Part shown: positions 27,501-36,388 of the stretch, piece after piece
How the letters are laid out: each line of letters begins with the position of its first letter
Position numbering within the stretch: the stretch's first letter is position 1
Assembly (NCBI GenBank): GCA_029851415.1
Contig: CM056742.1
Location: forward strand, 135,272,715 to 135,336,714
Source: Eretmocerus hayati
Lineage: Eukaryota > Arthropoda > Insecta > Hymenoptera > Aphelinidae
Length of the DNA: 64,000 nt
Reading direction: 5' to 3'
The notes under the pieces: model-generated
What the model saw: the letters and a program-made list of their open reading frames with translations, nothing else
Databases searched by the model: none
What the model was told of the DNA's origin: nothing
Position numbers and translations under genes: made by a program

Positions 27501-30500
27501 TAATCTATATTTCCGAGATTTGAATTTTCTTTAAAAAAGAGTTTTCAAAATAGATATTATCGTGAATCTTGTTGAATTAATGATCATTCTAATCCAAATG
27601 TAATGATAAGAAGTGAATACGAAGTCAGGTACAAGGAAGTATAAGTAAATTACTCAGATCAGTGATGGAAACTATGTAAAGGAATCTCAAGAAAGATAGT
27701 CCCGTAAACTGTAACTTTGACCAATGTTCTCTGTCTCGTGAGTAAATAAAATGCAGTTTATGTGTATTTGAATAAAAGTGGATCCTGAAAAATTCATCGA
27801 TCTCAGTTCTGTGTCAGAACAGCAATGGAAGTCTAATAGCAATCTCGTCATATCGATTTGATGATATTCATCTGAAACAAGAGTCTGTATTCTTTTGGAC
27901 TGCACTCGATATAACCGAGTACGTCAGACCAGAATCTAAAAACCGTACAGGATCATAACCCATTCTAGAACGATAAACTAAGTTTTGTGAATAATCCCGC
28001 CATCCTAAATCTAAGTCTCATCTTTTTGAACATGGATATATCCTGTTATAACACTGAAAGTTTGGCTTATACAAGAATTAAGTATTAATTATTCCTACTA
28101 CCATGAATTGTATACATCTGTTTTCATATAATAAAGGGGGTCTTCTGCATTGTACATTTTAAGCAGATCGAACAACCAAATACATATTGATGAGATCTTC
28201 ATGATACCAAAACGAGGGAGAGAACCGCGTGATTAAGAGCAAGGTAGGCTCAGGAATAAAAGACCCTTTATAGAAACAGTCCACGAGAGCTTCTCTGACA
28301 AGGGTGTGCAAGTATCCACGGAGGTGTGAGTTATGTGCTGAGGGACTTTCAAACTCTGCTTTTAATGACTTGGCTAGATTTTATCTAGTCATAAATTTAC
28401 ATGGGCTTTATCGATAGAAAGCCTTGTGCTCCAGGCAGATCCTCTCCCTCCCTCACCCCCTCCCCCCTTCCCCACACCTCTTCCTATACCCCAACCTTAC
28501 TCTCGATGCTCTTACCAGATACATACTGAAACAACTGTAAGATTTTACATATGGAAAATTTGAATTTTTGAGTTGTTATTCCAGATCTGATTGAAGGATA
28601 AATCATGTAAGTGGACCAATGTAGGAGGGTTAGGAGAATTGAACGTTGAATTACTGGAATGAGAGGTATGGCAATGTGATGTAGAATCGTGAGTCCCTTG
28701 TCGGTTGTTATGGTGATAAATTCAGAGGTGCGATAAGGTGGCAGTTCTGCGGCTGATTTTTGTCTTTATAGCCCTCACAGGGGCCCCTTGTACACTGGAT
28801 CTCGATTATATCTATGGGTAAAAGAAGGTGGAGGTGTACGCTTGAGAATGAAAGAAATGCTGGTGACGTTGTGGGTGAGAGACTGAGCAGGAAGTTGAAC
28901 CCAACGCAACTGGTCGATTCTGGTTGGGCAGCAGAAGAAAGAGTGTGCAACTTCCGGCAAGTGGCGTAACTGCGCTTGCGATAACTTGAAAGCATGTACG
29001 ATTTTGCAAGCTCACGTCTCACCCCAGTCTTGCTTGGCATTCAAGCACCTCTGAAAGCAGATAACGCTGAAGTTTGAGACAAGTAGTCTTATCGATTGAT
29101 CCTTTGGATTATCGACCCAGATTGTGTATTCGGCCTCACACGTGTCGGTTTGAATTTGTAGGACCATTTAAGATATCTTAAACTTAAGAGACTGAATTTC
29201 GCCTATCGGAGTTGAGATAGCGGGAAGTCGGACGAAAGCCCTCAAAAATGGTCTGAATCGAATTGGGATATGACATTATCGAGTTTTGTGAAGCTTTGTG
29301 GGCTTGATAATCTTCCAGAACAAAATTGGAGAATTTTGTGGGTCCATTCCACTCTAGGATATCTATGGAACTTCAAATGATCAGTGTTAGTGCCCAGAAA
29401 AATCGTTAATATTCGAGATTATGCCAAAAGTCTGTGTCACTGATTTTCATCTCGAATTCATCAAGAGTGAATGAGAATGACATTAGTCCAACCAAAATCA
29501 GGAGCTCTGTACTCGCGGAAAGCTCGATATGGATGCCCAAAAATATGGAAGTTCTAAAGTCACTATATCAATGTTCAGGAACTTATTTTGGAGGTAGAAG
29601 AACATGTTCTGATAGTTGAGACCCATAAAAATGAAATTCCGTGCCGAGAGGAATTGTTTGAAAAATTTTTTGTATGTAATTACGCCCTTTTTCCGAATCG
29701 CGCCGAACTTACGCCCTTTCTCCAAAAAGTTACACCCTTTTGATTTTGGTCACTCAGCGACTTACGCCCTTTCAGAATTTGAACATGTTAATTACGCCCT
29801 TTTTCAATATTTTCGGAAAGTGATTGGAAAAGTTTCGAGGGCGTAATGGCGTTTACGCCCTTTTCATTTTTTTTGCAGCTACGCCCTTTTGATTTTTTTT
29901 CCTGCAATTACGCCCTTTTTCTATATCCCCGAAGACTGATCGAGGTAGTTACGCCCTTTTGAATTTTTTTCAATGCAGTTATGCCCTTTTTGGGGATTGG
30001 TGGTGGAGTACACCGAAGTAAACTTTCAAAAGTTCCTAAGTGATTTTTTTCATTCTCGTGTATTGAAAGAAGTTCCCTACAATTAGCTCGCTCCAAACTT
30101 CTTGATCCAAGATAGAGCTATCCTATGAGCTCCACCAAAAAACTGAAATATTGATTTCGGGCTGCTGTATTTTGCTCATAACTTTGAATTGCTTTGACCG
30201 ATTTTGATCTTAAAAACAGCATTTGGGAAGTGATTCAAAAGACCATCGGCATACTTTTGGTGGTTTCTCGAAGATGCATTGATTGTCACATTGATAGTTA
30301 CTTATTTTGGTCGGCTTGACATATATTTTGCCGTACTAATGTGTTCTCCGAGGTTTTATGCGAGTCTATCAATTTATTGGGATTTCTAGCGTTCTTTGGT
30401 GGGAGATTACTGAATTTTCCTATGTTTACTCCCGTAAGAACACGTGTGCAAGAGCGGAACGCTTATGATTTTTTTACGCGGAGAAAAGGTCGGTGACCCT

Positions 30501-33500
30501 CTTTTTCAAAAATGAATATCGATTTGTAAACATGTTAAGTATACTTGTATATTTTGGTAGCTCGATGACCGTCATTATTCTTCACCCGCGAGTGCTACTA
30601 CTACATTGCGTGAGCAGCAATCGAATGATTTTGAAACCCTTGCTACTGTTGTTCGTTGATTTTTCATGACTAACCGTGGCATTTGATTGGGGGATGAAGA
30701 CTTTCCTGGATGATTCTATGAATAAAATGCCTGATAACGTACGGGTCCGCTAGACACGGTCGAGATGGAATATGGTTTTGCATTGGTGAAAATAAATAAG
30801 TGAAATGCGACGTTACTCAACGGGCTCTGTTTCACAAAATCTAAATAATTTGTGGCTTCACGGTATACGTTGGAAATTCAATTCTAAACTTCTAATACCA
30901 AATATTTCGAGTGGTTTGATTTACTACTGCAAGCTGGAAGGCAGTCAACTCGTCAGTCAAACAAGTATGAAGAGATGAAAATTCGGGAAAAGGGCGTAAC
31001 CTCAAAGTTTTACGAGCAAAAGGGCGTAGCTCACACAATTTCATGGATAAAAGGGCGTTTACGCCCTTTTGTCAAATTGCAGGAAGGGCGTCATGGCGTT
31101 TACGCCCTCTTCAAGATCTCGAGGTTCGTAAACACTTTTTTCAAAACGTGTTTCATGGGTGGTTAGAACCCTCCTCAGAGGGCTCAAAAAGCGAAAGGTC
31201 GGAAGAAGGGCGTAACCGCCATTACGCCGTTTTTCCACGCGGTTCCTCGATTGTACTATCCAATGAGTTCTCCGGTTGACTATTTCTAGACTCTTACAGA
31301 GAGTAGAGCTCAAAATCAGACTCAACTGGAGATATCACCAGGAATCACTCATATTGAGTGATAAATCTTGTCGAATTCAACTCTAGCTTAAAAATTTCCT
31401 ACAAGGATTTCCATTGATTCATATTTGCCACTTGATTCTATTGTACATAGATGCTCATGAGATGGAATTTTCATAAGACCTCAAGGCCTTCATAATCTGT
31501 CATGCTTCTCTGGAATCTAAAAGACTTTCGTGGACATGAAAAATTTGATGTCAAATATAGAACACCATTGAGCCACACGGGTTGTAATCACCCGAGTTCT
31601 ATTTTAGAGTCAAATTGTGAACAAACCTCCATATCTTCGACTGTGCAAATTTGACGGTCGATGAGTAGGATATGAAATTAATTTCAGATGAGGCTATCTA
31701 CTTCATTGGTTATTTTGATCGTGAGCAACATGAATTTTCAGGAAATCCTATGGGTGGCTACCACCCAGTTTAAAGCGATGAGTTAGAGATCTTTCAAGTA
31801 CGTTTTGACTCAATCTACACAGAAAGAGTGCTGCGCACGATGAGTAGCGTGGAGATAGTACATCATGCCCTTGGGGTCATGAGTGAGTCATAAGAAATGA
31901 GAATTCTCAAAAATATTATGATTCGTCGTCATTTATCCACTTATCGTTTTTCTGGACCACTGTGCAATGAAGTACCAAATCAAACCTCAACGTTGTAACA
32001 AGCCTTCATCGGACCAATGTTTATAAGGTATGACAAGATAATACTTCACCGTTCATTTTCAGACGATGACACGTAATCACAGACAAAACTCCGTATTAGC
32101 GCATTTGATATTGGCGGCACTGTCTCCTTATTCGCGGTCTTGAACTCACGTATCCGCGATTTCGGGTGAAATTCACCATGTAATCGTGGATTAACGTATT
32201 GGATTCTTCAGGAAAATCTTTTTCCAAGATTCGTAATTTTGAAAAAGTCTCCCCACATGATTTAGAAATACAGGAATGTATGGTCAGTTTCGAATCGGGC
32301 AAAGCACTTATTTTATTATTATGTGATTTCCCATGGAGTTATCATCACTGTTTTGTCGTTCGTTGTTGATTTAGGTCATAGCATATATTCATACATCTTC
32401 CAAGTTTTTGATACACCAGGGGCCGTATTCTAAATTTTGCCGTATCCGGCAAAATTTACCGCAAAATTTGCCGGCATCAATGGCGCTCTGTCGGTAACCT
32501 ATGAGATTTGCCGCTATTCCTGTAGTTTACCGGCGCGATTTGCCGTACTTGTATTGCCGATAGCGTTTGCCGTGAAAAATACGTCGAACCGCGCCGGCAA
32601 ACTGCAGCAATAGCGGAAAATTTTACAGGTTACCGACAGAGCGCCACTGATGCCGGCAAATTTTCCAGTATATTTTACCGCAAAATTTAAAATACGGCCT
32701 CAGATTATTTTCATCCACATTTTCATTCAACGTGCATCGTTTGAAAAATATCACTCCAAGGAGGAAGTCTAAACAATTCATGAATATAGCAATCGAGGTA
32801 CAGATTCAAAATTCTATGAAGAATGGTGGAAAAATTGACACGTTTGCAAAGTAGTTCGAAGACAATCAGTTCATTACTAAGTTCATGAAGATATCCTCCA
32901 CCGTACCAGCAACTTTCGTCAAGTAGTTTTTTAGAGAGTAGAACAATTGATTTGTTATTGGTTCACTAATTTATCTCCTTTCCTAAACTCTCATGTTCAA
33001 AAGAATCAACATTGCAACATTTGGATCAATGGAACGTACCCCCCCCCCCTCCCCCAAATCCCATAAAACTAATGTTTCCGTAATTGCATTCTTCGTATTT
33101 GACGAGCATTCCCGGAACGTATCTACTACGAATACGGAGTTTTATCTGTAACCCAACATTTCAGTCAAATGACGCACATTGTTGTTCTATGCAACGCCAA
33201 AATTAGTGACTAGTACAAGAAAAGGACCACTGATATTTGACCCGGATAATACCGCAAGGATTGCAATCTCTGATGGAAGCTATATCAAAATTTCCGGGAA
33301 CTCAACGGGCTATAGAACCTCAAACATTTTCATGCAGGAATGTTGGATCATATTCAAATTCCTGACGGAACTCAGAGCAGGTGTGAGTAACGGTGCTGGA
33401 AATTCATCTTAATTAACGAATTCAGTAAATTTGTCCAGAGCGAAATGTCCTGCTGCAGCCGTCACGTTTGAAAGACAGGACACTCGCAAAGCAACGAGTA

Positions 33501-35647
33501 GGATCGGACTCTCGATAGAATAGACACATTCTAACACATACTCACACACACACACACACACACACACAAATTCACGCAACGGTCCACATGGGAGAGCGAG
33601 GGAGCAGTGCCCATATCTCGTGCACGAAGCGTTTGAATATTTAATTAGGTCTGCGTAAGCTTGACTCGCATGAGAATTCTGTTTTACGTGCAACCCCCTT
33701 TGGCAAGCCCGCTTGATAATTCTTTTCCTTCTATTCTAAACCCCTTCTAGTTTTGTCGACTAAACAACCCAAAGTCAATGCATTTGGATGCGTAGAAGAG
33801 AATCAAAGGGTGGTGGACATTCTAGTGTCGATCAAAGTGAACCTTGTTATCTGTTTCAATTATTCCGCTGTTACGAAGTATTTAATGCATCTGATTAGCA
33901 ACAGACAGCGAAAATACGTAATTCAGAAGATACCACATTAGCTATTCTATTTTGAATTCCATCAAACTGCATGGCAGATGAACTCGAACATCTATTATTA
34001 GATATCGATCTCTTTCATTACAGAATCTTCGTGAATATGTGATGATACATAAGAGTAACATACGAAATCTTGATTCACGTTTTCTTTGTAATATTCCGGA
34101 AAATTCGACCGAATAATTCGAATTTGGGACGCCACGGACTTAATTGGATTGATGAGAATCAGACCAGCTCAGACAATAATTGAATTTTCGGAATGCAGGA
34201 ATAATTCAAGTAGTCTTATAAAATCATTCACTTCCATACTGAACTCATCATGTCTACTCTATATAGTGTAGCATGCATTGCATTGTCGGTGAATGTAAGA
34301 CAAATCAGTATTTGACAAACTCACGCATTCGATTGCAAACGGAATTCGTTTAGGTAAAGCTAAATTCTTCGAGCAGTGGTAAATCCCGATGAAGGTAGAA
34401 AGAAGGATATAGTTATTCTGGGAATGGGAGACCATTTTGAACTTCACAGTTCGAGTTTGCCGTGCTGTGGTCGATTAAGAAAGTAGCGTAGAGAAATATC
34501 TATCTCTATCTAGAAGCCATTATTGAGACATTGAATCATCTACTAGAGTCATTTTTCTGAATCGCTCCTCGGGGGCAATGGACATATTCATGAACATCAA
34601 ATCCGATTCACAACAGAGATCCCATCTCTCCAGGCACAATGCTGTTACAACGAAGTGAACGAGATTCTGCGTTTCATTCCCATTCAAATTCGAGATTTCC
34701 CTCTCAGGATCTTGTAAGCAAATTCAAGTTGCAATCAATTAAATTTAGCTTACATTTCGGTTTCAGCGAAATTTTGTTCCTTTCCTCAGAAAGATAGTCT
34801 GAATTCCTAAGAATCTTCTGATCAAGGATTTAAAAACTAAAACACCAATGCAGCTCAAAATCTTGCGGTATACCCCTTGAATCTTGAGCTTCGAAATAAA
34901 TTCATAAGTAAAGAATTTGATCGATTGGCTGTGCCCAAGAGTGTCACTGCGAGTCAAGTCATAGACATCATTCAGACAGAGGCTATATAAATATATCCTT
35001 CGTAAATTATGACTGCTATTGACTCATTCGTCCAAAGAGTGAGTGTTCTCAAACTTTGGCTTTCTACTACCACCTCATAGCTGGTCGTATCTTTTTACTT
35101 GCTCACATTAGAAATTTGAGTGGTATTTGAATTATGAAATATTATGCTGTACCAGTGATCAGGAATTACTTATCAAGTTTTTGGTTTCCTTAAAAATTGG
35201 CTCTAATTCATGTAAGAACTTGTATAGGAGCTATTCATATTTCATCACAATGAAATACCTGATGTATTTGTTACTTGGAGGCGGGCTCATGGTTCTGTAC
35301 AGCCTCGATCTAAACGGGTATCATAGAATTTTTTTGATTGTAATATCATGGTGAAAATTGTTCAAAAGCTGCGATTCGTTGCTAGTTCAATTTATAGAAG
35401 ATATACAACATTCACATGATAATTTTTTGTGTCCAAAGAGCAAGTAATTTTGGTCAGATATGGGTCATCTGAATTTTTTTACGCTATGAAGTTAGGATTG
35501 ATAGCATGAGTGTTCTCTCAAAAAGTTGAAGATTGATGATCTTTACTGATAGAAGGATCTAGAATCAACAAACAATTGCTTACCTTGCTGTCGAAGTAGC
35601 AATACTATTGTCAGATGTAGTAAAAGTATGAGTTGTATGAATTCCAT
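394..35647 (-). CDS. beat: beaten path (Beat) family two-Ig-domain protein, 8 coding exons
   Basis: Joined exons on the minus strand are 35584-35647, 19935-20010, 15524-15647, 4315-4450, 3166-3299, 1826-1938, 1190-1263 and 394-551. All introns are GT-AG and every phase matches, giving about 292 residues. Visible parts are a hydrophobic signal peptide (1-20), Ig1 with Cys46 and Cys112, Trp60 in LYSVSWYKDNE and DSTGYYAC at 105-112, then Ig2 with Cys159, Trp172 and Cys217, and a hydrophobic C-terminal segment (about 267-280). Beat proteins are known extracellular ligands for Sidestep-family receptors in motor axon guidance and synaptic matching. NVS at 29-31 and NCT at 158-160 are candidate N-glycosylation sites. 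The start is the ATG at 35647; an in-frame ATG at 35671 would add eight residues before the signal peptide. The paralog within the family is not assigned. Introns total about 34 kb and are full of transposons. Confidence 0.9.
1190..1263 (-). CDS. beat: beat exon 7: Ig2 last cysteine
   Basis: The acceptor is tttttgcag and the donor gtaagt. The first G completes the Lys codon of exon 6, then CTSTVQTSSLVKQPF follows, so the second Ig2 cysteine is the first full codon. It leaves in phase 1. Confidence 0.82.
1600..1800. repeat. dispersed repeat, partner at 4838-4975
   Basis: The stretch with AAAATCAGATTCATCGTC and AAAGTTGACATCACAAGG recurs in diverged form at 4838-4975. Both copies are intronic in beat. 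Either an old intron-to-intron duplication or two copies of an unknown element would explain it. Confidence 0.55.
1826..1938 (-). CDS. beat: beat exon 6: Ig2 middle strands
   Basis: The acceptor is ttctacttgcag and the donor gtaaga. It encodes IEPDSEETMKSRNLYSSRSS followed by LKLQLSPAHM and ends SSIRIK split after AA. The SLxLxxxxxHxxxxxIRIKC arrangement is the Beat pattern leading into the second Ig2 cysteine. It enters in phase 0 and leaves in phase 2. Confidence 0.87.
3166..3299 (-). CDS. beat: beat exon 5: Ig2 first half
   Basis: The acceptor is ggtttcag and the donor gtaag. It encodes LPRNKPKITGV, then LNCTSDFSHPAAHLQWFIND. The CTS..S.PAA.L.W(F/Y)IN signature is characteristic of Beat Ig2. 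It enters in phase 1 (G+AG gives Glu) and leaves in phase 0. Confidence 0.93.
4315..4450 (-). CDS. beat: beat exon 4: end of Ig1
   Basis: The acceptor is cttctgttgcag and the donor gtaagt. It encodes 45 codons plus one base, including LDSTGYYACEV and the following GESLMEVL. The D.(T/S)G.Y.C motif supplies the second Ig1 cysteine, and the SVKGES tract matches the Beat consensus end of Ig1. Confidence 0.93.
4838..4975. repeat. dispersed repeat, partner at 1600-1800
   Basis: This is the diverged second copy of the intronic repeat at 1600-1800, in the same orientation, sharing TTGACATTACAAGGTTAGGG and the later ACCGATTT segment. Confidence 0.55.
5572..5902. mobile_element. MITE with about 130-bp inverted termini
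   Basis: The ends are ACAAGG(A/G)GAGTCCGGAG in inverted orientation, and similarity continues inward through TCCTGAAATCTCACCAAAA and AGAGTAACTCCGTCAAATGG. The centre has no coding capacity. It is a non-autonomous DNA element in beat intron 3. Confidence 0.8.
6530..7150. other. GC-richer intronic block, no gene recognised
   Basis: Base composition is distinctly richer in CG than the flanking intron. The longest frame (6805-7095, plus) has no recognisable motif. The block abuts the foldback element at 7189 and could be part of an older element. Confidence 0.3.
7189..7886. mobile_element. foldback element with about 331-bp inverted arms
   Basis: Arms 7189-7519 and 7556-7886 are inverted copies beginning GGGGGTCGATTTTAGATTTC, with few differences and only about 36 bp of loop. 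Each arm carries CTTGGGTTAGGTTAG. There is no ORF, and the target duplication is unclear. The high arm identity suggests a fairly recent insertion in beat intron 3. Confidence 0.88.
8800..9600. repeat. dispersed repeat with TTACGCCCTTTT motifs, copy 1
   Basis: At least six exact or near copies of TTACGCCCTTT occur at irregular spacing. Flanking text (CAGGAGCTCTGTACTC, GGACTGATC, GGATTGGT) is shared with 29499-30240 in the same orientation. It probably derives from a transposable element of unknown class in beat intron 3. Confidence 0.7.
9600..12240. other. intronic DNA of beat intron 3, no gene seen
   Basis: Only short frames without recognisable motifs are present. The strand-matched frames at 11405-11698 and 11844-12197 show no domain. 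I see no clear inverted-repeat element here. Confidence 0.5.
12251..12933. mobile_element. TA-flanked inverted-terminal element with two internal units
   Basis: The ends read TACCGTCAACTGGG on the left and its complement CCCAGTTGACGGTA on the right, consistent with a TA target duplication (Tc1/mariner-like behaviour). Inside are two diverged units of about 195 bp, near 12521-12718 and 12727-12921, each starting TAACTTTGGGACACGA and ending in an inverted AAAGTTACCCC. No transposase ORF is present. Confidence 0.75.
13124..13250. mobile_element. palindromic hairpin element
   Basis: TTTTGGGGCATGGGAATC and GATTCCCAGTGCCCCAAAA form inverted arms around a short loop, and weaker pairing continues outward. 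It is non-coding. Confidence 0.6.
14208..14455. mobile_element. TTCAACCA-family MITE
   Basis: The ends resemble ACTGTGAAAAAT and CTACAGTG, and the interior is studded with TTCAACC and GGTTGGAA in both orientations. It is related to elements at 36573-36693, 37617-37745 and 58855-58965. Confidence 0.55.
15343..15445. mobile_element. 103-bp palindromic MITE
   Basis: Arms 15343-15387 and 15401-15445 are inverted copies with the core GATTTGAGCTAAACGACGA and GGCCATTCAA. A related sequence occurs at about 57185-57285. It sits 79 bp from beat exon 3, just inside intron 3. Confidence 0.75.
15524..15647 (-). CDS. beat: beat exon 3: Ig1 C strand with LYSVSWYK
   Basis: The acceptor is atttcag and the donor gtgagt. 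It encodes 41 codons beginning YDSGGDQLYSVSWYKDNE and ending DVEGVRIN. The (L)YSV.WYK motif followed by a V.GV hydrophobic segment is the hallmark of Beat family Ig1 domains. Confidence 0.93.
16535..16603. repeat. near-perfect hairpin
   Basis: TTTACAAATACTGACA and its complement TGTCAGTATTTGTAAA flank a paired CTATTC/GAATAG centre. It is probably a small MITE and lies in beat intron 2. Confidence 0.6.
17021..17066. repeat. TG microsatellite
   Basis: This is an interrupted (TG)n tract. Confidence 0.85.
17139..18365. mobile_element. about 1.2-kb non-autonomous element, GAGAGTGGGGC termini
   Basis: The left end TAGGAGAGAGTGGGGCAAAA and the inverted right end TTTCGCCCCACTCTCCCTTA form inverted termini with a candidate TA duplication. 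Internal segments repeat GGGGC..AATT.GGACA in both orientations. No transposase is recognisable; the longest frame (17056-17448, plus) overlaps the left edge and lacks motifs. It is inserted in beat intron 2. Confidence 0.7.
19935..20010 (-). CDS. beat: beat exon 2: Ig1 A-B strands
   Basis: The acceptor is a long pyrimidine tract ending gttacag and the donor is gtaag. The exon encodes NVSVPPYVKSGE followed by RLEC, which gives the first Ig1 cysteine and the Beat pattern of a VP..V..GE..LxC strand pair. It enters in phase 1 and leaves in phase 2, so the codon AG+T (Ser) joins to exon 3. Confidence 0.88.
20593..22478 (+). repeat. 5' LTR (1,886 bp)
   Basis: TATATATAAAG at 20818-20828 is a plausible TATA box. 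Four ATCGAT sites follow within 65 bp (20854, 20865, 20894, 20913), and a perfect 22-bp palindrome (20762-20783) precedes it. Open frames in the LTR are duplicated exactly in the 3' LTR and show no protein motif. Confidence 0.92.
22481..22498 (+). promoter_or_regulatory. tRNA primer-binding site
   Basis: TGGTACCCCTGGTGGGAC starts two bases after the 5' LTR. Its complement ends GGGGTACCA with a CCCAC T-stem, which resembles the 3' end of animal tRNA-Arg as I recall it. The primer identity is an inference. Confidence 0.7.
23999..24522 (+). CDS. unidentified repeat-containing ORF in the LTR element
   Basis: An open frame of about 174 codons runs from just after a TAA to a TAA at 24520-24522. 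Its first ATG lies well inside, and no spliced upstream part was found, so the true start is unknown. It contains four 16-residue tandem repeats of the type FHTDC..NELPVKLDSV (nucleotides 24164-24343). The rest is acidic and polar, with no membrane segment. I do not recognise the family. It could be an accessory protein, a captured host fragment or the remains of a longer polyprotein. Confidence 0.45.
24164..24343 (+). repeat. 48-bp tandem repeat, 3.75 copies
   Basis: Units start at 24164, 24212, 24260 and 24308 with TTCATACAGACTGCG and continue GAATTGCCGGTGAA. Because 48 is a multiple of three, the frame is preserved, and most differences are single bases. Confidence 0.93.
25585..25591 (+). 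promoter_or_regulatory. polypurine tract
   Basis: GGGGGAA lies just before the 3' LTR. The same GGGGGAACT string also occurs at 23299-23307 and 23371-23379 inside the element. Confidence 0.55.
25595..27480 (+). repeat. 3' LTR (1,886 bp)
   Basis: This is a direct repeat of 20593-22478 at a constant offset of 5,002 bp with no indels. All translated frames match the 5' LTR where both are complete. Confidence 0.93.
27485..29498. other. intronic DNA of beat intron 1, no gene seen
   Basis: No motif-bearing frame is present. A pyrimidine-rich stretch (28440-28495, TCCCTCCC-type) stands out and is possibly a simple-sequence remnant. Confidence 0.5.
29499..30240. repeat. dispersed repeat with TTACGCCCTTTT motifs, copy 2
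   Basis: About ten exact or near copies of TTACGCCCTTT lie between 29680 and 29990. The stretch is co-linear with 8986-9560, including CAGGAGCTCTGTACTC at its start and GGGGATTGGT near its end. Confidence 0.75.
30975..31235. repeat. TTACGCCCTTTT motif cluster, mixed orientation
   Basis: AAAAGGGCGTAAC occurs at about 30989 and AAAAGGGCGTAG at about 31019. AAAAGGGCG-TTTA-CGCCCTTTT at about 31051 is an inverted pair, followed by two GGCGT..ACGCC pairs to about 31230. Here the motif alternates strands, unlike copies 1 and 2. Confidence 0.7.
32420..32700. mobile_element. 281-bp palindromic MITE with CAG duplication
   Basis: Almost the whole length is an inverted repeat from GGGCCGTATTCTAAATTTTG on the left to TTTAAAATACGGCCT on the right, with GGCGCTCTGTCGGTAACCT in both arms. 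CAG flanks both ends (32417-32419 and 32701-32703). A 3-bp duplication and GG-type termini would fit a PIF/Harbinger-derived MITE; this is inference. Confidence 0.82.
33542..33569. repeat. CA microsatellite
   Basis: This is a (CA)13-type tract. Confidence 0.9.
33960..35100. other. intronic DNA of beat intron 1, no gene seen
   Basis: No recognisable motifs, splice-flanked coding exons or inverted-repeat elements were found. Confidence 0.45.
35584..35647 (-). CDS. beat: beat exon 1: signal peptide
   Basis: This encodes 21 codons beginning MEFIQLILLLHLTIVLLL, a typical hydrophobic leader, and ends in phase 1 with CAGCAAG followed by the donor gtaagc. The split codon completes as Val with the TC that opens exon 2. 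An in-frame ATG at 35671 is an alternative start; a TAG lies further upstream in the same frame. No 5' UTR exon or promoter could be identified. Confidence 0.82.
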
Positions 35648-36388
35648 CTCTGACTCGACTATTTCCATAACTCCAGAAGCTTTAACCGGGATGAAATCTT
35701 CCTTCTAGAAATTTGCTGTTTCTTACAGCCACTTGTCTCAGCTACGTGCATTGTAACTCGTCATTGAAACAGCCAAGGTACATTCATCACCGTCAATGTT
35801 GAACCTGGAATCAAATATTGAAATATTAATACTTAGACTGCGCTGCCTGATGTGGAAAGGGGAAGAACTAGCATCCCTCGCATCGTGATCTTTTTTTATC
35901 TCTAGCTAATCCTTGAAGATGGTAATTATAGATGGTAAACTATCTTGAAAGTCCTTGGGCCATTCTTGATTTAAGAGAGAATTTAGTGTGGACGATGACC
36001 AATTTATAAGACACAAAATGTAGATTTTTAAATAAAACTTCTGCTCAGGTTAGATGACGAACAACCCGTTGAGTTGAAACAAAATTCAATGAGCTGATCA
36101 AAATTTCACTCAGATGGGGCGACTAGATGAGGAATTTGTTCCGCTGATTGAGAGAAGGTACATTATAAAAGTGTCATGAACTCCAACCACAATTCTCAGC
36201 CATAGTGGTGGAATGAAAAGCAATCGTGGTTGAAATTCCAACACATGCTTGAATCCATATTTCAACCAAAGTGGTTGAAATTCAGTCAACATGAACGATA
36301 TTCAATCAATATAATTGAACTTGGATGACCGAGACTGTGGATTTGTTGTAACTGTGATAGAATAATATACAAGATACAATAATGAATA

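Noticed and set aside
35251..35354. Plus-strand MKYLMYLLLGGGLMVLY signal-like peptide
   Set aside because: It is a tiny frame in beat intron 1 with a weak donor and no downstream partner exon.
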